Source: Linanthus parryae (taxonomy: Eukaryota; Streptophyta; Magnoliopsida; Ericales; Polemoniaceae). Taken from it: a stretch of 64,000 nt of DNA. The stretch is taken from positions 15,163,363 to 15,227,362 of the forward strand of contig JALGPY010000010.1 in the NCBI GenBank assembly GCA_023055425.1, in the 5' to 3' direction. The first letter of the stretch is position 1. The number at the start of each line of letters is the position of its first letter. The notes under the pieces were generated by a model. The model was not told the DNA's origin. It saw nothing but the letters and a program-made list of their open reading frames with translations, and searched no databases. This document shows, in pieces, positions 58,857 to 64,000 of this stretch. A program made the translations under genes and the position numbers.

Positions 58857-60015
58857 ATGGAAACGGTGCGAAACTTCTACAGACTTCATGATCCCATGTC
58901 AATAGCCAATGATAGGGTGGTAAGACTCTCATCCAATATTTCTTACAGAGTTCAAATACACATTCAAATTCCAACAATTTTCTACTGGCATTGCTGATGT
59001 GTAATCAAAAAAATATATGTAGAATTAGCAGTTCGGTTAAATAAGTCCCAAAAAAAATTAAATGTTGCTTATTGGTGATTCTGGCTTTTCATGTTAAGTT
59101 TTAACTAACGAGTATTCCAGGGTTCTTATAAAAACCCAAGTAATGGAAAAATAGATGTGAATATTACACAAATGCTGACTTGCATTGGTATGTTTGTCTG
59201 TTTCTCAATATTACAAAATTGTCGTGAATGCAGAGGTTGCCACCCAATTCGTTCGTTTCCATGGACATGAGTTACAAGTCGTTGCTCGTCTCCAAGTTCC
59301 AAATGGCGTTTCGTGGAATAGCCAACTCTTACGTTCAGGCAAACGTGTACTTTGGTGGCAAGAGTTTGCCAACCGGTATAACATAGGGTGTTGGTACTTC
59401 ACCCTCTTCGAACATGAAGGCAATGGGAGCTTCAAATTATGTATATGCACTGAGGCTACACTAAATTTACTACTCCTCTTTTTCTTCCCAAAATGCTGCA
59501 CATATCTAAGATGACGGAGAAGTTGTCGTAGTTATTTCTTATGATGAACTAGATGCTCTAGAGAATGACAATGCCTTCATAATAGTTAACCCATCATTTA
59601 TTGTAGAAATCACAAAATCTCACGTGAATCCTCGACGTGGTTTAGTAATATTCTTCTTTAATCGGTTTCCTTACACATTAATTTTACCAAGAAGTCAATA
59701 ATTTCAAATTTTTTACAGAACATACATGTTACATTTACGCGAAAGCATATCGCTGAAGCAAAGAACTACGTTGAAATAGATGTTGCAACGGGCAATATGA
59801 ACTGGGAGGTTTGTTGCAGTTTCCTGCTACCAGATAATCCACTGAAGCAACGCATCTGTTGGTACCCTTTCATCGAGTACAGTGGAATGAACATTGGGTA
59901 TGCTTGTGTCGCCGAACTCATTGACGCAACTACGCCTAAATTCAAGATTACTGTATTTAAAAAAATGCATTTCCCTAGCAAATGTGTGAAAAATCTAGAA
60001 ATATGCACTGTTTAA
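58857..60015 (+). CDS. B3-domain (REM-like) DNA-binding protein, five exons
   Basis: Spliced model: 58857-58919, 59121-59187, 59234-59440, 59511-59644, 59719-60015. Every intron is GT...AG, phases agree, and the open frame is 255 residues with no stop. Exon 3 encodes a B3 domain (ATQFVRFHGHELQVVARL, PNGVSW, VLWWQEFANRYNI, FEHEGNGSFKL). Exons 4-5 encode a second (IIVNPSFIVEITKSHV, HVTFTRKHIA, CWYPFIEYSGMNIGYACVAEL, KFKITVF). Paired B3 domains are typical of plant REM proteins, nuclear factors often expressed in flowers; targets are mostly unknown. Compared with copy 1 it has a 9-base net loss in exon 3 and keeps the splice sites and 3' end. The ATG is the first in frame after a possible acceptor; the true N-terminus could lie further upstream. 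Expression is not shown by sequence. Confidence 0.72.
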
Positions 60016-60445
60016 ACTGCAAAACTCATTAGATCCTTCTGAACTTCATTACAGAATAGCTTGATGCATCATGTTTTCGATAATAGGATTATGTTTTGCT
60101 TTACTTATATCACATTTTCGTTATCTATCTCAACAATGTTAAATAGAAGTCACATACAATGTTCATTACTAAATGGTGCACAATTTTACTATTTGCTAGA
60201 ATTCGTATCATTCCATAACCATTCTATTACTCATTAACCTCCACTAGCACCACTAACTCCATCATGCCCAAATTGCATGTATTTCTAAAGCTGCAACATC
60301 TAAAAAAAGTCCACTATCCCCATCTCCTGAAAGTTCAAAAATTGGCAAAAGTATACTATTCAAAGAAGCCAGTCATTAACACATTTCAATCGAGATATAC
60401 ATACATGCTCTCATCCTTTCTCCTCAAACTGCAATTCCACTAAAT
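60016..60445. other. 3' flank of the B3 gene, no gene seen
   Basis: Colinear with 5983-6405. It probably includes the 3' UTR of the B3 gene. No other feature was recognised. Confidence 0.4.
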
Positions 60446-62764
60446 ATGGCATCCTCAAATGATTCAGATGGCAGTTCAATGAATAAAGTGAAACTTCTAG
60501 TAAGCAGAGTGCCAGGGTGGACATTTGTGAAGAGTCTCGTGTAGGGTTTTGATTCATGGATGCGCAATGGAAACAAAATTAACCATGCAAAACCCTCCAA
60601 GGATCACAAGTCAAGAGACATAATGATGGTAAAGGAAGAAATCAATAACACACCTTAGGGTTCTCCTTTGATGACTTCAAACGCGAATTGTGTCACGTTC
60701 TCTATGGTTGATCCACGCCTAGAGTTGATTCCTAGATCTCCCAAGTCCTTGGTTCTAGCCCGGAAGAGGAAGAGGAAGAAAGATAACGCAAAACGAGACC
60801 AAAAAGGGGGCTCTCGGCCTCCTTGTGGCCGACGGGGACGGGGGGCGGGCTAGGGGGCGTTCGGCTCCTCTAGCTTGTTGCTCTCTCTCCTTTTTGTTCT
60901 CTCCCACTCTTGTTATGTTCAATTATGAGCATAAGTTGTGGGAAGGAAGGAAGGAAGGGTCCTTTATATAGTCCAAAAACTCCTTGCCAACTACCTAAAG
61001 GACTTATTCTAGTCCTACTAGAATTCAGTTTAGTCCCTTCCTTGCAAATTAGTCCCTACTAAGTTTGCAAGGTTTTGCAAAGTGATCCTTCTAATTAATT
61101 AATCCAATTAATTAATTCCCAAATCTAGTTCAACTCTATATAGCGTGTGACCCCATAGGTTCTATCTAGTTGGTAGCAACTATTTGCTAATATGGAGCGG
61201 TTTCTAGCAAAACATCCATTCTAGCCAACTAATAGAATAGTCATCTTGACAACCTTTGTACAAGTAATTGTCTCATCCCTTTGTCTCTATATCCGGATTG
61301 GACACGAGACATACAAGTCACACTCGTATATCCAATCCACAGTTTCTCGATCCATGGGAATAGCCTTATTCGTGCAAATAACATCAATATTCCATACTGA
61401 TTTATTTGAGTCTGGCCAGACATTCTATAAGCACTATCCCTCGAGTGGCCTAGGATATTTGCTCCCGTTATGTGGGAGGGACAAATTCTATCTACGTCCA
61501 CTACGATCTCTAAGCTTGATTCTTATTGTATCTAGTACACGCCTTTATAACTACCCAGTTACGGTGTAGCGCTTAACGCTACCAAAATCACAATAATACA
61601 CAACTAGAATATCTAGTGACTTCAAGTATAAGGATGACAATACCATTTCACCGCGAGAAGCGCTTGTGACTCAGCATAACGTGTATGTAGCCTTCTCGGA
61701 GATGGGTCAATCCAGTGCAACATTACCCCTAATGCACACCTATGTGTTGGATCGTGATATCTCCATATCAATCCAACCCCATACTAGTCTATAGATGATT
61801 GTCCCATTTAATCATTATACTGGACTAGGAATATTTAAGATAAACAACATAATTGTAAATCTAAGGACTTCATTATATTAAATATCCAATAAATAATAAA
61901 TGAATTTCTAGCCACAAATAAATTCATACTAAACTAGATTGCCTCTAGGGCATCTATTCCAACATCTCGAACCAGTGATTTCAAACAATTGGGGCGTCGC
62001 TTTTCCTCTGATTCTTTCCCCAACATCACAGCTAGCTATAACTATGATCCATTTGACAGATTAAGTGGGAAGAACCTTCGATCATTGAAAGCTTAACTCT
62101 CACATAGAGCAATATAGTTGAGCCAACAGACAAATCAACACATTGATGACTGTAGAAGATGCTAAAGTCGACACCATATGTCTTCAAAATCAGGAGGTGC
62201 TTCATGTGGTTCCACAATTGAGAAAATATCTAATGTACATTCACTCAGTTTCCATCAGCTGTGGAAGGCACAAAACAACTTTACATGGAAGGCACAAAGG
62301 CGACATTGCTAATTCACTACTCTCAAATAATGGAATCTTCCCAAGGGGGACACATCCATACCATTATGCAAAAAAGGGGTTCGTTAGAAACAGGAGGAAA
62401 CCAGCAGCAGATTATAGAAAACAAAGAAATCGAAATTGCACTTGCAAGGATGGCTGATAAGGAGACAATATACCGTTACTACCCCATGAAGTTTTATCCT
62501 GTGGAATAGCTAGAATGTTGGGACCCCTCTATTCAGAAGCAACTTCAAACATTTAATTGCTCTCCATGGACCGTGTATCATAGCAGTTACCGAGACAAAC
62601 ATCTATGGTTAAACTGCTAGGATCTGTGCATCACTTGGCTTCGACAGGAGCTTTGTTGCAGATCGAGCAGATATTCAAGAGGAATATGGTTATTATGGGA
62701 TATTAATGAAGTCGAATGTGATATCATTCGTGTTTCGCAACAGGACATTCATATCTCAATTCAG
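60446..62764 (+). pseudogene. LINE endonuclease-like gene, decayed, split by a solo LTR
   Basis: Partner of 6406-7292. ATG at 60446 opens MASSNDSDGSSMNK and continues to VPGWTFVKS, where a copia solo LTR (60540-61963) splits it. After the LTR the frame continues as EPVISNNWG and meets stops. The endonuclease part near 62680-62764 reads RYSRGIWLLWDINEVE, closer to the consensus GGIWLLW than copy 1 in its final Trp but with Arg for the first Gly. A GT follows at 62765. Original function unknown; probably a LINE-derived or LINE-fused gene. Confidence 0.55.
60540..61963 (-). mobile_element. Solo LTR, copia family A, specific to copy 2
   Basis: Plus strand TGTAGGGTTTTGATTCATGG ... CTATTCCAACA, 1424 bases, reverse orientation. 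A perfect duplication TCTCG (60535-60539, 61964-61968) flanks it. Copy 1 has the near-empty site around 6494-6500, so this insertion, and the recombination that left a solo LTR, followed the block duplication. Confidence 0.95.
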
Positions 62765-62991
62765 GTATTTTAACTTAAGTGTCGTACTATATTACATCTT
62801 TATAATATGTTTGTGATTGCTTTTTCCATTTTATTACTGATAGCATGATTCTGTTAACATATTATCGCAATACAGGCATGCGTGATGTAGCTTACTAGGA
62901 CGGTCATCAAAGAACAATGTCCTACATTTTACAATTACAAGAATAGCATGTATTGTGGTAATTCATCTCATGTTGTGCAATTCTATATTTA
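62765..62991. other. Spacer before LINE tail, copy 2
   Basis: Colinear with 7293-7515. No gene. Confidence 0.5.
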
Positions 62992-64000
62992 TTTTTTTGA
63001 GAAACAGCTTGTCTTTAATATAGATACGGGCTTTATCATTAGCCCAAACAGAGTACAAGCTTTCAGGGCAGCTTATAGCCCAATAGTGCATTACATCAAG
63101 GCCCATGCCCAGTTTGGCCAAATTATGGGCTAATAAGTTAGCCTGATTCCTACACCAACAAACCCTAGACTTATAAAATACATTACGCCTTAAAGAGAGA
63201 CATTTCAACACGCTCTCTCTCTCGGAGCTGCCAAACGGTGCCTCAGCACTGAGACGATAAACCAACGATCTATTGTCACTTTCAATTTCCAGAGAGCAAA
63301 ATCCTCTACTAACGGCTCCATCATGGCAGAAATGATGGACTAAGCTTCGGCAAAGAATGAATCAGAGGTGAATCTGATGGGAAAATCCATCGCCATAACG
63401 AAGTTTCCCTTAGAGTCTTGAATAACAGCTCCCCCTCCAGATTAATGGTCTTTGAGAGAAATGGAGGCATCTACGTTCATCTTTAACTTCCCCGGAGCCG
63501 GAGGAGTCCATCTGACAGTTCCCGATTCTTCTTCTGTACCTGCATGCACCGATCTAAGACCAAGATAAGTATTTCCCAACAATTCTTCATTTGCAGCATG
63601 CGAATTCGATAAAATTTCATGAAAATCTTTCTGTTCATCATAGAGTACTCCTTTGTTTTGCTCTAACCAGATACCCCACATCAGATGGCTGATAATTTGG
63701 AGATTTTATTTTGTGTAGGTCATGAAGATATTTTTGAAACGATGTTTAAAAGGAAGGTCAGAGGGTACAATAGCAAAGTCTAGCAAAGGGGACGGAAGAT
63801 TTGTTTGGACCAGGGGCAATCAAAGAACATGTGGTTTTCAGTCTCTTCCAAAGTGAATCCCTTTCTTCACCAAGTTAGTCTTAACAGCAAGGCAGTGATG
63901 GAAAGTCTTCGTCTCAAAAATCTTAATTTTACCCGGAATATTGAGATTCCAGACTATTTTCCACATTAAATCTGAATTGTTTGTACTGGAACCAGAAAAA
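62992..64000 (-). mobile_element. L1-like LINE 3' end, copy 2, cut by window edge
   Basis: Same LINE insertion as 7516 onward, starting with the T-run (62992-62998). The RNase H part is recognisable (KLKMNVDAS near 63490, LLAHNLAKLG near 63120). The zf-RVT region has lost about 28 bases around 63858, removing the CVLCQH cysteines still present in copy 1. Conversely it keeps about 25 bases (near 63955-63980) that copy 1 lost. Confidence 0.9.

Larger units (their letters stand above)
52933..64000. repeat. Segmental duplication, copy 2
   Basis: Direct partner of 1-8535. It is longer because it holds an extra solo LTR (60540-61963) and keeps about 1.07 kb (53626-54691) missing from copy 1. It runs to the window end inside the shared LINE. 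If the unit continues, a second cyclin-like gene may lie beyond 64000. Confidence 0.95.

Overview
This is a stretch of flowering-plant nuclear DNA, probably from a eudicot. The species cannot be named from the sequence. It shows GT/AG introns, long AT-rich intergenic DNA, plant-type Ty1/copia, Ty3/gypsy and L1-like retroelements, hAT- and Mutator-type miniature elements, and REM-type B3-domain genes, a DNA-binding family restricted to plants. Host genes are sparse: the best candidates are one B3 (REM-like) gene at 58857-60015 and one cyclin-like gene at 12989-16316. Most of the rest is transposon DNA, much of it nested.

Layout. (1) 1-8535 and 52933-64000 are two copies, in the same orientation, of one block. 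Each carries a B3 C-terminal exon, a decayed RNase H-like fragment, a solo copia LTR on the minus strand, a five-exon B3 gene, a decayed LINE-endonuclease-like gene, and the 3' end of a minus-strand L1-like LINE. The copies have decayed differently. The B3 gene of copy 2 reads through five exons with canonical splice sites, while copy 1 has lost one donor, one acceptor and its 3' end. Copy 2 received an extra solo LTR, and copy 1 has lost about 1.07 kb. (2) 7516 to about 12650 is the LINE, with ORF1 and ORF2 both broken. (3) 12989-16316 is the cyclin-like gene. Its second intron holds a decayed second copy of the start of exon 3 that is split by a hAT-type miniature element. (4) 16.3-31.1 kb is a transposon pile: a Mutator-type miniature element, a Ty3/gypsy fragment, and a long terminal-inverted-repeat element (about 19341-31066). 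The latter contains a hAT-type element and an old copia LTR, into which a whole copia element (22010-30127, duplication ACATA) has inserted. (5) 31237-41177 is a complete but mutated minus-strand copia element of Sirevirus type (duplication CTATC), with an extra 3' ORF. (6) 41.2-52.3 kb is AT-rich intergenic DNA with a hAT-type element (42266-42847), some unclassified repeats and no convincing gene.

The most unusual signal is in the Sirevirus-type element. A 14-base palindrome, TTCAAGGCCTTGAA, and close variants recur about 28 times in its LTRs, its 3' non-coding region and inside its coding region. They mostly come as doublets or triplets 20 bases apart in non-coding DNA and 21 bases apart (a whole number of codons) in coding DNA.

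All calls rest on reading the sequence and family knowledge. No alignment or database search was run, and percentage identities are not given except for small hand counts.
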